Positions 35,424-44,197 of a stretch of 64,000 nucleotides of DNA are shown here, piece after piece (the stretch's first letter is position 1; each line of letters starts with the position of its first letter). Position numbers and translations under genes: made by a program. The notes under the pieces are model-generated. The model did no database searches. It was not told the DNA's origin and saw only the letters and a program-made list of their open reading frames with translations. This DNA is from Xanthomarina sp. F2636L (lineage in GTDB: Bacteria > Bacteroidota > Bacteroidia > Flavobacteriales > Flavobacteriaceae), in assembly GCF_026410195.1 (NCBI RefSeq), contig NZ_JAPMLM010000069.1, forward strand, positions 186,001 through 250,000, given 5' to 3'.

Positions 35424-36386
35424 ATGAAGAAAGGATTGTTCGTATTATTATTGCTTGTCTCTATAGTGTCCTTTTCACAAGAAAAGGAAAACTATAAAAA
35501 GGTGGTGTCAGAATTTGAATCGTTTTATAATGATGAAAATTATGATGCTATATATAATATGTATAATTACGATATGAAAAAAGCTTTGCCTTTAGTAAAG
35601 ACCAAAGCCTTTTTTACAGATTTGAATAAAAATTTAGGACATATTTCTAAAGTTGAATTCAACAAACTGAAAGATTTAGCACATATTTATAAAATAACTT
35701 TTGCTTCGGAAGTAAGAGATTTATCGGTTTATTTAGACAATAATAACAGAATAGGTGGTTTGATGGTAACCTATCATAAACCTGATAACTTAAAGCTTCT
35801 AGAAAGAAATAGCACCAAACTGAAACTGCCTTTTAATGACGAATGGGATGTGTTTTGGGGAGGAACGGAAGAAGCTGAAAATTATCATGTGGCTTATGAA
35901 AATCAGAAATTTGCCTATGATATTTTAATAATGAAAGATGGCGTGTCCTTTCATGGAGATGCTAAGGTAAACGAAAATTATTTTGCTTTTGGAAAAGAAA
36001 TTATTGCTCCATGCGATGCTAAAGTAGTAAAAGTTATAACTGGAGTTGAAGACAATATCCCAGGAGAATTAAATCCGGAACAACTTACAGGAAATACAAT
36101 CGTGTTGGAAACGAGTAATAAAGAGTATATTTTGTTTGCACATTTAAAATATCAATCTATAGTTGTAAGAGAGGGCCAGTTTATAAGACAAGGAGGTTTG
36201 TTAGGTCAATGTGGAAATTCAGGAAATTCAACCGAACCACATCTACATGTTAGTTTGCAGAACACAGTGGATATGAATATTGCCACAGGAGGAAAAATGT
36301 ACTTTGACAAGATTTTAGTCAATGACGAATTAAAACGAGATTATCTTCCTGTAAAAGGAGATGTTATAAAAAATATAGGTAGATAA
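35424..36386 (+). CDS. Secreted M23-type metallopeptidase
   Basis: 320 aa; its ATG directly follows the sucA stop, so it is translated from the sucA mRNA. The signal peptide ends SIVSFSQ. An N-terminal DUF3887-like domain (about residues 22-110, YKKVVSEFESFYNDENYDAI) precedes an LytM/M23 domain (about 160-305) with NYHVAYENQKFAYDI, where H and D are likely zinc ligands, and EPHLHVSL with the HxH motif. It should cleave peptidoglycan cross-bridges or a peptide in the periplasm. Its place between sucA and sucB is unexplained. Confidence 0.87.
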   Translation: MKKGLFVLLLLVSIVSFSQEKENYKKVVSEFESFYNDENYDAIYNMYNYDMKKALPLVKTKAFFTDLNKNLGHISKVEFNKLKDLAHIYKITFASEVRDLSVYLDNNNRIGGLMVTYHKPDNLKLLERNSTKLKLPFNDEWDVFWGGTEEAENYHVAYENQKFAYDILIMKDGVSFHGDAKVNENYFAFGKEIIAPCDAKVVKVITGVEDNIPGELNPEQLTGNTIVLETSNKEYILFAHLKYQSIVVREGQFIRQGGLLGQCGNSGNSTEPHLHVSLQNTVDMNIATGGKMYFDKILVNDELKRDYLPVKGDVIKNIGR

Positions 36387-36516
36387 TGCCTGTATTGGTA
36401 TAAAAATAAATTAGATTAAAGACCTGTCCTAAGCTTTAAATCATCTATTAAAAAGGACAAAAAAGAAATAGAACAAAAACAACGTAAGCAAATAGGTTAC
36501 AAATAAAATTATAATT

Positions 36517-37731
36517 ATGATTTTAGAAATGAAAGTTCCTTCACCAGGAGAGTCAATTACAGAAGTAGAAATAGCAACTTGGTTAGTTCAAGATGGAGAT
36601 TATGTAGAAAAAGACCAAGCCATTGCTGAGGTAGATAGCGACAAGGCTACATTAGAATTACCCGCTGAAGCAAGTGGAATCATTACACTTAAAGCAGAAG
36701 AAGGTGATGCTGTTGCTGTAGGAGCTGTTGTTTGTTTAATAGATACAAGTGCATCTAAACCAGAGGGGGATTCTGCCCCAGAAAAAGAGGAAGCTCCTAA
36801 AAAGGAAGAGGCTCCTAAAAAAGAAGAAAAACCAGCTGCAGAAACTAAAACTTATGCAACTGGAACTGCAAGTCCTGCTGCTAAAAAGATTTTAGCTGAA
36901 AAAGGTATCGAAGCTTCAAGTATTTCTGGAACTGGAAAAGACGGTCGTGTTACTAAAGAAGATGCTGTGCAAGCCGTACCTTCTATGGGAACGCCTACAG
37001 GAGGGAACAGAGGGTCTTCCAGAAGTAGAATGTCTATGTTACGTCGTAAAGTGGCAGAACGTTTAGTTGAAGCTAAAAATACAACTGCTATGTTAACTAC
37101 GTTTAACGAAGTTGATATGTCGCCAATCTTTGCTTTGCGTAACGAGTATAAAGAAACTTTTAAAAACAAGCACGGCGTAGGTTTAGGATTTATGTCTTTC
37201 TTTACTTTAGCTGTTGTTAGAGCTTTAAAAATGTATCCTGCAGTAAACTCAATGATAGATGGAAACGAAATGATTTCTTACGATTTTGTAGATATTTCAA
37301 TTGCGGTTTCTGGACCAAAAGGATTAATGGTACCAGTAATGAGAAATACTGAAAACTTAAGCTTTAGAGGAGTTGAGTCTGAAGTTAAACGTTTAGCTAT
37401 TCGCGCAAGAGACGGTCAAATTACTGTAGATGAAATGACCGGTGGAACCTTTACTATTTCTAATGGGGGAGTTTTTGGAAGTATGTTATCTACTCCAATT
37501 ATTAACCCGCCACAAAGTGGTATTTTAGGAATGCATAATATTGTGGAGCGCCCTGTTGCTGTAAATGGAAAAGTTGAAATTAGACCAATTATGTATGTAG
37601 CCTTATCTTACGACCATAGAATAATAGATGGAAAAGAATCTGTAGGATTTTTAGTAGCTGTAAAAGAAGCTTTAGAAAATCCAACAGAATTATTAATGAA
37701 TAATGAAGTGAAAAAAGCTTTAGAATTATAA
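36517..37731 (+). CDS. sucB: Dihydrolipoyl succinyltransferase (OGDH E2)
   Basis: 404 aa. It has one N-terminal lipoyl domain (lipoylated Lys in [13 protein letters not shown], about residue 43), a charged Ala/Pro/Lys/Glu linker with two KKEEAP repeats, a peripheral subunit-binding domain ([18 protein letters not shown]), and the catalytic domain ending in [16 protein letters not shown] with the active-site His and Asp. It transfers succinyl groups to CoA in the TCA cycle. A 130-bp gap separates it from the M23 gene. Confidence 0.96.
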   Translation: MILEMKVPSPGESITEVEIATWLVQDGDYVEKDQAIAEVDSDKATLELPAEASGIITLKAEEGDAVAVGAVVCLIDTSASKPEGDSAPEKEEAPKKEEAPKKEEKPAAETKTYATGTASPAAKKILAEKGIEASSISGTGKDGRVTKEDAVQAVPSMGTPTGGNRGSSRSRMSMLRRKVAERLVEAKNTTAMLTTFNEVDMSPIFALRNEYKETFKNKHGVGLGFMSFFTLAVVRALKMYPAVNSMIDGNEMISYDFVDISIAVSGPKGLMVPVMRNTENLSFRGVESEVKRLAIRARDGQITVDEMTGGTFTISNGGVFGSMLSTPIINPPQSGILGMHNIVERPVAVNGKVEIRPIMYVALSYDHRIIDGKESVGFLVAVKEALENPTELLMNNEVKKALEL

Positions 37732-37757
37732 GTAAAGTTAAAATAGTATTAAATAAG

Positions 37758-37793
37758 AAAGCGCAATCTAATAATTAGGTTGCGCTTTTTTCT
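37758..37793 (+). terminator. Intrinsic terminator of sucB
   Basis: AAAGCGCAATCTAAT / ATTAGGTTGCGCTTT followed by a T run. Confidence 0.85.
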
Positions 37794-37806
37794 TGAAAAT
37801 AACTAA

Positions 37807-37941
37807 CTAAAAAAAATTCACAAGAATATTGATTGAAATAACAGTTACAACAACAATAACTAATCCAATTATAAAAAATTTATTGACAGAATCCGACTCG
37901 TTTTCCATGATTTTAAAAATTTTAGATTTAGGGTGTTCCAT
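37807..37941 (-). CDS. Possible 44-aa membrane peptide
   Basis: ATG at 37941, 44 codons, TAG at 37807-37809. A charged N-terminal half (MEHPKSKIFKIMENESD) is followed by one hydrophobic C-terminal helix (FFIIGLVIVVVVTVISINI), like tail-anchored small proteins. An internal Met at residue 12 could be the true start. It begins only about 12 bases after the hairpin of RNA unit A, so A could be its leader and attenuator rather than a free-standing RNA. Confidence 0.45.
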   Translation of the reverse strand: MEHPKSKIFKIMENESDSVNKFFIIGLVIVVVTVISINILVNFF

Positions 37942-37952
37942 AACTTTTAAAA

Positions 37953-38023
37953 GAAAATAAAACTCTGTGTCTTTTACCACACAGAGCTTTATAATATATC
38001 CCTTAAAGGTAATTGATTAATAG
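37953..38023 (-). ncRNA. Candidate small RNA or leader A
   Basis: Starts near TATTAATCAATT behind the -10 GATATTTA (38036 to 38029). It contains TTAAGGGA and ends in a strong hairpin (AAAGCTCTGTGT / ACACAGAGTTTT) followed by TATTTT. Promoter, 18-bp palindrome, 5' end and hairpin position are the same as in unit B 340 bp away. It may be an independent RNA or the leader of the 44-aa gene. Confidence 0.45.
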
Positions 38024-38028
38024 CACTG

Positions 38029-38076
38029 TAAATATCTTAATAAACTGAATGCCAAACAATACGTAGTACTACGTAT
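38029..38076 (-). promoter_or_regulatory. Palindrome-controlled promoter of unit A
   Basis: ATACGTAGTACTACGTAT (38059-38076) is a perfect 18-bp palindrome. It is followed leftward by TGTTTGG, a total gap of 22 bp, then GATATTTA. NarL-type regulators bind such inverted heptamers, and a NarL-type gene ends just beyond copy two. Confidence 0.6.
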
Positions 38077-38295
38077 TTTTTAGGAAATAGTTTTTAGAAG
38101 AGTTTTTCGCTATTCTTAAAGAAGCCTGATTACTATAAAAAAACCGCCATATCTGCAGTGCTTTCCTGGATGTTTTTTATAAATTTTTAGCCTATAAAAA
38201 CGACCTATAAGAATATTATAAAAAATTGAAAACTGAGGCAAATTATAAGGTAAAGTCTTTATCTATTTAAATCATGAAGATGTAAATGTTATAAA
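38077..38295. other. Spacer between units A and B, nothing recognised
   Basis: AT-rich DNA without a credible frame, hairpin or repeat. Confidence 0.5.
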
Positions 38296-38363
38296 TGAAG
38301 AAAGCTCTAAACAAAATGAATCATTTAGAGCTTTCATAATTCTCCCTAAGAACTAATTAATAG
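38296..38363 (-). ncRNA. Candidate small RNA B
   Basis: Starts near TATTAATTAG, contains TTAGGGAGAA, and ends in the hairpin GAAAGCTCTAAA / TTTAGAGCTTTC. The -10 and first bases are identical over 23 nt to those of RNA E at 576-598. A 21-codon frame beginning with the ATG of GGGAGAATTATG is also present, so a very short peptide (MKALNDSF...) is an alternative. The T run after the hairpin is weak (TTCATTTAT). Confidence 0.45.
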
Positions 38364-38368
38364 CAAGA

Positions 38369-38416
38369 CAAATATCGGTATTATAAACACACCAAACAAT
38401 ACGTAGTACTACGTAT
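38369..38416 (-). promoter_or_regulatory. Palindrome-controlled promoter of unit B
   Basis: The same palindrome (38399-38416), TTG overlapping its edge (38399-38397), a 20-bp spacer and GATATTTG (38376 to 38369). The palindrome begins 3 bp after the stop codon of the NarL-type regulator gene. Flanks of the two copies align at equal length for about 65 bp, which shows a local duplication. Confidence 0.6.
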
Positions 38417-38419
38417 ATT

Positions 38420-39046
38420 TCACCCTAAATGGGTCTTATTTTCTTTTGCCCAAAACAGTAAGCTGTATTTTGTAGGCGTAATATTTAATTTTTTATGAAT
38501 ATTACTTTTATGTTTTTCAACTGTACGAAACGATATAAACATCAGTTCTCCAATCTCTTTAGCTGTTTTGTTTTCTGCAATATGTTTTAAAACGTCAATT
38601 TCTGTTGGAGTTAAAGTGTTAAACTCTTCTGGTGCTTCTTCCGCTTCCAAATAAGAAAGTAACTCTTGACTAAAATATGGAATGTCTTTAGATACGGCAT
38701 CTATACAATGTTCAATTTCTACAAGAGCAAACTCCTTTAGTACATAACCATAAATGCTTAAAGATTTGGCCTGTTTGTATATGGCTTCATCTTTTTCGAA
38801 TGTAATAAGGATTATTTTAGTCTCGTAATTTAATTCCTGGCATTTTTTAGCAATTTCTAAACCTGTTAAAAAAGGCATTTGTATATCCAAGATGGCTATT
38901 TCAGGTTTATGGGTTTCAATAAGTTCAAAAGCTTCTTTACCATTTACAGCACTTGCTAATACGTTATATTTTTTTTCTAATAGAAAATCGTTTAAACCTT
39001 TTAGGATTAGTGGGTGGTCATCAGCAATAATAATGGAAGTTTGCAT
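38420..39046 (-). CDS. NarL/FixJ-type response regulator
   Basis: 208 aa. The receiver domain (residues 1-120) has the acidic pair in IIADDHPL, the phospho-acceptor Asp in IAILDIQMPFLTG (near 54) and the conserved Lys in YVLKEF. The LuxR-type helix-turn-helix (about 143-200) reads LTPTEIDVLKHIAENKTAKE and ISFRTVEKHKSNIHKKL. No histidine kinase is adjacent; the upstream genes encode a retropepsin-like protein and a TPR-CHAT protein. It may be co-transcribed with them or use its own -10 (TACCTTTA, 39083 to 39076). Two palindromic promoters immediately downstream are its likely targets. Confidence 0.92.
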   Translation of the reverse strand: MQTSIIIADDHPLILKGLNDFLLEKKYNVLASAVNGKEAFELIETHKPEIAILDIQMPFLTGLEIAKKCQELNYETKIILITFEKDEAIYKQAKSLSIYGYVLKEFALVEIEHCIDAVSKDIPYFSQELLSYLEAEEAPEEFNTLTPTEIDVLKHIAENKTAKEIGELMFISFRTVEKHKSNIHKKLNITPTKYSLLFWAKENKTHLG

Positions 39047-39110
39047 AGTTACTGTTGGTTAGTAGGTTTCGTCCATAAAGGTAAGATTATTTTAATTTAT
39101 AAGTTATTAC

Positions 39111-39566
39111 TTACAGTTTTAAGTATAAATATTTTTTTTCATAATCTATAATGCCTTTTCCTTTTTTTAAGATATCTGCACCAATTATGCCATCTACAGG
39201 TTGAGAATTATGGCTAACTAAAGCTGTATTTACATGGCTTAAATTAAATAAAATTAAGGCTACTTTGTCTTTTTTCCATTTGCCAATTTTTAATTTATTT
39301 TTTTTAGAAATTTGGGTAAGCATATCTATGGCTCCAGCTCCTGCAGCTTTAATCTCAGAGTCTTTTGCTTTCAGTTTAAAAGTTTCTATAGCATCAAAAC
39401 CTACACAAGAACTGGAAGCTCCCGTGTCTAAAATAAATAAACCCTTAACACCATTTATGGTCGCTTTAATTTCAAAATGATTGGTTTTGGTTAGCTTTAA
39501 TTTAATTTTTGTGTAGCCTTTTTCTAAAAGAAAATCTTTCAGGTTTAGATTAGTAATCTCAGTCAT
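39111..39566 (-). CDS. Retropepsin-like aspartic protease
   Basis: 151 aa starting MTEITNLNLKDF; the ATG overlaps the end of the TPR-CHAT gene by 8 bp (CATGACTGA), which implies translational coupling. An upstream ATG at 39599 lies deeper inside that gene. The catalytic motif is DTGAS at residues 47-51 in LFILDTGASSSCVG, and the second family landmark IIGADIL follows near residue 130, as in single-domain retropepsins that act as dimers. No signal peptide or membrane segment is seen, so it should be cytoplasmic, unlike its coupled partner. Substrate unknown; it may process a component of this locus. Confidence 0.85.
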   Translation of the reverse strand: MTEITNLNLKDFLLEKGYTKIKLKLTKTNHFEIKATINGVKGLFILDTGASSSCVGFDAIETFKLKAKDSEIKAAGAGAIDMLTQISKKNKLKIGKWKKDKVALILFNLSHVNTALVSHNSQPVDGIIGADILKKGKGIIDYEKKYLYLKL

Positions 39567-42132
39567 GGTGTTTTTGTTTTCTAAAGAATAAAAATACAAT
39601 AATTAAAACAACTAAAACTCCAAGGATATAATACATTATTTGGTTTGAATCCTTTTTAGGAACTAGATCTCCATAGTAAACAAACGCGCTCCAATAATAT
39701 GGAGACTTCTTTATATTGCTTATAGATTTATCATTTAAATAATCTAGTTTAGATTGTCTGTTAGCCACGAAAGCTGAATTTATACTTTGATAATTTTTAT
39801 AAAACAAAGTCATTAGCTTAGCTGTAGAGGCATCGTTTATTTGCCATAAGGAATACAAAATATTTTTTGCACCAGCATATTGAAATCCTCTTGCAATACT
39901 CATTGCTCCTTCACCTTTTTGAAGTTTGCCAATCCCTGTTTCACATGCGCTTAAAACTACAAGTTCTGGGTTAATGTTTAAACTGTATAATTCATTTAAT
40001 AGCATGGGTTCATCATAAAAAGCCATACTTGCCGGATTGGTGAAATCGCCACCAGTAGCATGTGTAGAAAGATGTAAAACACCATATTTTACAGCTAAAT
40101 CCATAAAGTTTTGCTTGGTGGCTTCAGCATGCATTAAGATGGTTCCATTGGTTTCTTCTTTGATGGCTAGAGCTTCATCAACCGAATAGCCTAGCATTTG
40201 ATTGCTGTTCTCAAATACAGGAAAAACACCTAAAAGATTTGTGTTTTTTGAAGGGATTTTAGGTTGTAAATAAAATTCGAGACTTGAATTATAACCCACA
40301 GCGTGTTGTGATACCAAAAACGACATTTCCGAAAAATTGCTGCTTTCCGTTTTTTTAGTTAGTAAAGCTTCAAAAGGTATAAAGTTTAATAAACCATCTG
40401 GAATAATAATAAGGTTTTTAGAATTTGAGATGTCTTCCAAATGTAGCAGTTGGTATAAATTATAGGCTTGATTTGAAAAATTCTTAATATTATTATTGAT
40501 TGCTGAAGGGCTATCAAACAAATGAATAAAGTTGGTTAAACTATTTTTTACGGCATCCGTTAAATCTATTTTTAAGAAAGATGTATTTTTTTCTGAAATG
40601 ATAAACTGATAAATAGCCTGCTTTCCATAAAAATAGATTATCAGATTAGTTTTGTCCACCTGAAGCTGTTTTTGAATTCCGGTAACATCTATATTATTTT
40701 CCGTTTGAGGATACTTGAGTTCAATATCTGAATGAAGATTTTTTAAGTCAATACTAAGGTTTAAAAGTTGTTTGTTCAGGCTATCGTTTGTTGATGTTTG
40801 ATAACCTAATTGTGTTTTTATTAGTAAATCTGTTAACTGCTCTTGTTGCTGAAGTAGCTTTTGTTCTTTAATTAATAAACCGTCGTTTGGATGTAGTTCT
40901 AATAATGATTTTTTCTGAAAAACTCCTTTTAAAACGGATGCTTTATATGTCTCTGTATACGCTAAAGCTCGAGTAAAAATTTTTGTATCTGAGTTTTTTT
41001 GATAGGTTTGAAAAAGCAATTCTATACAATGTTCAGATCTATTTCTATTGCTTACTTGATTCGCAATTTTCGACTCTTGGGAGGTTAGATTCTCAGTTAA
41101 TAAATTGGATACATAAAAACTTAAATCGTAATAAATAAGTGCTGTTTCTGGATGGATTTGTAGCCTAGCTAATAAATCAAAGATATCTATAAACGTGTTT
41201 TCTGCATACAACGTCGATTTTTCCGGAATGGTCTTTTCCTCTAAGTTAGGAAGAAACATATGTAAAGCTGATTGTAAACTTTGATTGGCTTTATCAAAAT
41301 TGTTGAGTAAGTATTCTAATTGTCCTTTTTTCAGATAATTTTTAGCAATTTCTCTCTTTGTAAGAGAATCTTTTTCCTGAATTAATGTAGACATATTAAA
41401 ATGCTCTAAAGCCGACGTATAATCGCCGTTTTTTAGAGCCAATTCATATTGCAATAGGTGTTTGTTGTACTGCCCATCTGAAACTGAAAAAATAATATCA
41501 TTTTCTAAATTGTAATTCTTGGATGTATTTAAGGCTATTAAACTAGAAGCTTTAAGCGTGTTTAATTTGTCTTTTTGCTTAGAGTCAATTTTTAGAACTT
41601 CAAGGCTCTGATTTATTAAATCCACAACCAATTGGTGCATCCCACGAGTTTGATACAGCACAGAAAGATTGATTATACCTGCTACATATTGTACCTTATC
41701 TTTCTTCTTTTCAGCTATAGATAAATATTGTTTTATAGTGTTTTCAGCATCAGTATAATTGTTGGTTTTAGTGTATAAATTCCCAAGAGGTTTTAAGCAA
41801 TATTCTATAATGTCATAATCTGAAATGTTGACAAGTTGGTTCTCATTATAATATGTCCAAGCCGTTTCATAGGATGTTATTGCTGGATTAAACCTATTTA
41901 AGTCTTTTAAATAATAGGCTTTGTTACACAACAGGAAAATAAAAGCTAATTGTTCGTCTTTGGTGGAAATTTTATTTTTAAAATTGATTTCCTGTTCACT
42001 TAATTCTTCAAGAGATTCTAAGCTTTTATTTGCTATAAATTTTTCGGTAGCTAAATAAATAGTATCCTCTAAATTCTGCGAAAAGGCAAAATTTCCAATA
42101 CAAAAAAGCAAAAGAAATAGATTTCTTTTCAT
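39559..42132 (-). CDS. Secreted, membrane-anchored TPR-CHAT protease
   Basis: 857 aa. The signal peptide ends NFAFSQ. TPR-like helical repeats fill about residues 25-420 (for example AFYLKDLNRF, KNYTDAENTIKQYLSIAEK, GDYTSALEHFNMSTL). The C-terminal CHAT caspase-like domain (about 560-825) keeps both catalytic residues: His in LHLSTHATGG (near 690) and Cys in VVLSACETG (near 728). A hydrophobic helix at about 832-852 (YYILGVLVVLIIVFLFF) plus a basic tail would anchor it in the inner membrane, with TPR and CHAT parts in the periplasm. CHAT enzymes are cysteine proteases often switched on by partner binding through TPRs. It belongs to a five-gene leftward unit behind an ECF-type promoter. Confidence 0.88.
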   Translation of the reverse strand: MKRNLFLLLFCIGNFAFSQNLEDTIYLATEKFIANKSLESLEELSEQEINFKNKISTKDEQLAFIFLLCNKAYYLKDLNRFNPAITSYETAWTYYNENQLVNISDYDIIEYCLKPLGNLYTKTNNYTDAENTIKQYLSIAEKKKDKVQYVAGIINLSVLYQTRGMHQLVVDLINQSLEVLKIDSKQKDKLNTLKASSLIALNTSKNYNLENDIIFSVSDGQYNKHLLQYELALKNGDYTSALEHFNMSTLIQEKDSLTKREIAKNYLKKGQLEYLLNNFDKANQSLQSALHMFLPNLEEKTIPEKSTLYAENTFIDIFDLLARLQIHPETALIYYDLSFYVSNLLTENLTSQESKIANQVSNRNRSEHCIELLFQTYQKNSDTKIFTRALAYTETYKASVLKGVFQKKSLLELHPNDGLLIKEQKLLQQQEQLTDLLIKTQLGYQTSTNDSLNKQLLNLSIDLKNLHSDIELKYPQTENNIDVTGIQKQLQVDKTNLIIYFYGKQAIYQFIISEKNTSFLKIDLTDAVKNSLTNFIHLFDSPSAINNNIKNFSNQAYNLYQLLHLEDISNSKNLIIIPDGLLNFIPFEALLTKKTESSNFSEMSFLVSQHAVGYNSSLEFYLQPKIPSKNTNLLGVFPVFENSNQMLGYSVDEALAIKEETNGTILMHAEATKQNFMDLAVKYGVLHLSTHATGGDFTNPASMAFYDEPMLLNELYSLNINPELVVLSACETGIGKLQKGEGAMSIARGFQYAGAKNILYSLWQINDASTAKLMTLFYKNYQSINSAFVANRQSKLDYLNDKSISNIKKSPYYWSAFVYYGDLVPKKDSNQIMYYILGVLVVLIIVFLFFRKQKHHD

Positions 42133-42163
42133 AAGAAGCTGCTACAAAATAGATGTTTAGAGT

Positions 42164-44119
42164 TTAAAATTTCCAAATGGCATAGAGTTGCAGATAATTA
42201 AAATTGTCTTTAAAATTTAGCACATAACGGGCGCCCACACTTGGACCAATTCGGGCAAAACCTGCTGTAACTTCAAACAATAAGCCAGTTCTAAAATTGC
42301 TAAAAGCATCTTTGCTTTCACTGCTGATTTCTGAGCTATTCATTAAAAAATCGTCTGAATTACCTTCAAATTGTTCAATTAAAATATCTTGTGTTTGTTT
42401 TTCGCTTAGGGTTATCATGCCTTGCAAGCCAGCACCCAATCCTATATAATTGTTAACGTTGTAGCGCATAAGCACAGGAATTTCCCAATCTACATTTTTA
42501 TAACTTGAATTAGTGGTAGTGCGTTGTAAAAACTCAATTCCTGCAGCTCCTCTTACAAATTCATCTTTAATAAGTGTATTGTCATTGTAGGTATGAAAAC
42601 TGTTTAATAATTCTATTTGCCAATACCAACGATAGGATTTGTAAGGTGAAATAGTGGCGCCTAAAAAATAACTTTCAGAATTGTTTAAGTCTGAAAACAT
42701 GTTATAACCCACTTTGGCACCAATGGAAATACCTGGAACAAATCTTGTCGTGGCATAATTGGTAATAATGGGCTCGTTCTTATCAAAAATAATGGCTGTC
42801 TGACTCTTAGTTTTTTGTTTGTGAAAATCCTTAGCAAACTTAATATTGTACTTTACAAAGCCCTTAGTAGAATCGTAGACTTTTACATTTTTTTGTTCAC
42901 TGCCAGGTAAATAAATGTTTTTAAAAGTAAAAATGGCTTGAGTATCTGTAAAGGTGGTATCCAAGCAGCTATATTGAACTTCTTCTTTTGGACAGATTTC
43001 ACATTTAGGATACATATCTGTAACCTCAATAGTCGATTTGTCCAACATCTCTGGAATATCCGTTTCTAAACGAATGGTTCGTGCTGGACCTTCGCCATTA
43101 TTTTGAAATTTAATTTTATATTTCAAGGTTTTAAAACGTACTAGTCTATAATTCATAAATGTTGCATTACTAGCCATTTTATTAGGGTCATGGGAGGTTA
43201 CAATTTCCATTTCCATGTCTTTCACTTTGTGGTTGTCAAAATTTGCATCTGGTACATAAACTCCTCTAACAGAAATTATGGCGCTCGTATCTTTTAGCAT
43301 TTCTGGTGGTGTTTTTAAGGTGAAAAATAAATTTCTTTCCTCGTTAGGTTCCATATTATTAAACTCAAATTGCTCATAATTCCTATAATAGGCTTTTGAA
43401 GTTTCTAGGGTTAAAGGCAAATTGGTTTTTATAGTAGAATCTTGGGGTTTGACTTTTAAATCTAAATATTCTTTTTCTGCCGAAGCCAATAAGGTATAAT
43501 CAGAATTGTCAATTTTATTAGTGTAAACAAAATCCGTTTTAGGTATATGTATTTCGTTGTGATAGGCTCTTATATCTTCAACATTAAAGTTGTTTGCCTT
43601 GTATTTCTGTTCATTATAAAACAGATATAATTTCCCGTTTGTCGTATAATTTAAATAGTTTTTATAGCTTACAATTAATACCATATCTTCCTCTGGCATG
43701 GGTTCTCTATTGCGCTGAAGAGTGAAATCTTCAGTCATGGAAGCTTCGTCTTTTAATGAAGCATCTGTTTTACTTACCCTAATTTTTTTTGGTCTGGAAT
43801 TAGGAGGTTTGCCAGTGTCGTAATGATTGGTTGCCCAAAGTTTTACTTCGTAATTCCCAGGAGTTTTATAGTTGTGTTTTGGGTTTTCTTCTTTGCTAAA
43901 GCTACCATCATCAAATTCCCAATAATAAGAGTAAAAGGCTTTTGGTGCTCCGGCAATTTGTTCTAAGGCTGGGGTTTCAGGAAAAAACTGGATTACTGAT
44001 CCTTCCTCTTGATGTTTAATAGTTGCAATACGAGAAATTGAATCTTGAGAAGGTGTGTTTTGTGCAAAAAGCCATTGAAAGCAACAGCATAAAAGTATAA
44101 AAGTAAACTTGGTTCTCAT
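42164..44119 (-). CDS. PKD-domain protein with outer-membrane barrel
   Basis: 651 aa from MRTKFTFILLCC; an in-frame ATG at 44155 adds 12 residues ahead of the signal peptide (ends WLFAQ) and is less likely. A PKD domain covers about residues 40-120 (YYWEFDDGSFSKEENPKHNY, then PGNYEVKLWATN). The middle (about 300-440) resembles the DUF11/DUF7619-type surface domain with DPNKMASN and LKYKIKFQNNGEGPARTI. The last 170 residues alternate like an outer-membrane barrel (VPGISIGAKVGYNMFSD ... YLQLYAIWKF). It could be the surface sensor or anchor of the locus. Spacing to the CHAT gene is 31 bp. Confidence 0.75.
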   Translation of the reverse strand: MRTKFTFILLCCCFQWLFAQNTPSQDSISRIATIKHQEEGSVIQFFPETPALEQIAGAPKAFYSYYWEFDDGSFSKEENPKHNYKTPGNYEVKLWATNHYDTGKPPNSRPKKIRVSKTDASLKDEASMTEDFTLQRNREPMPEEDMVLIVSYKNYLNYTTNGKLYLFYNEQKYKANNFNVEDIRAYHNEIHIPKTDFVYTNKIDNSDYTLLASAEKEYLDLKVKPQDSTIKTNLPLTLETSKAYYRNYEQFEFNNMEPNEERNLFFTLKTPPEMLKDTSAIISVRGVYVPDANFDNHKVKDMEMEIVTSHDPNKMASNATFMNYRLVRFKTLKYKIKFQNNGEGPARTIRLETDIPEMLDKSTIEVTDMYPKCEICPKEEVQYSCLDTTFTDTQAIFTFKNIYLPGSEQKNVKVYDSTKGFVKYNIKFAKDFHKQKTKSQTAIIFDKNEPIITNYATTRFVPGISIGAKVGYNMFSDLNNSESYFLGATISPYKSYRWYWQIELLNSFHTYNDNTLIKDEFVRGAAGIEFLQRTTTNSSYKNVDWEIPVLMRYNVNNYIGLGAGLQGMITLSEKQTQDILIEQFEGNSDDFLMNSSEISSESKDAFSNFRTGLLFEVTAGFARIGPSVGARYVLNFKDNFNYLQLYAIWKF

Positions 44120-44154
44120 GATTTTTTGAATAATTAGGTCCTTGCTAAAATACA

Positions 44155-44185
44155 AAAAGCGATGGTTATTACAACCACCGCTTTT
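44155..44185 (-). terminator. Intra-operon terminator or attenuator
   Basis: Read leftward: AAAAGCG, TGGTT, loop, AACCA, CGCTTTTT. It lies between the lipoprotein gene and the PKD-barrel gene and could make the lipoprotein more abundant than the proteins downstream. Confidence 0.6.
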
Positions 44186-44197
44186 CTCAAGGTTAAA

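Noticed and set aside
38059-38416. Repeated palindromes as ends of a mobile element
   Set aside because: No transposase between them, only 340 bp apart, and both sit at a fixed distance from promoter elements.
39559-42132. TPR-CHAT protein as part of a type III-E CRISPR (Csx29) system
   Set aside because: No CRISPR array or Cas7-11-like gene is present, and this protein has a signal peptide and membrane anchor; only an analogy is proposed.
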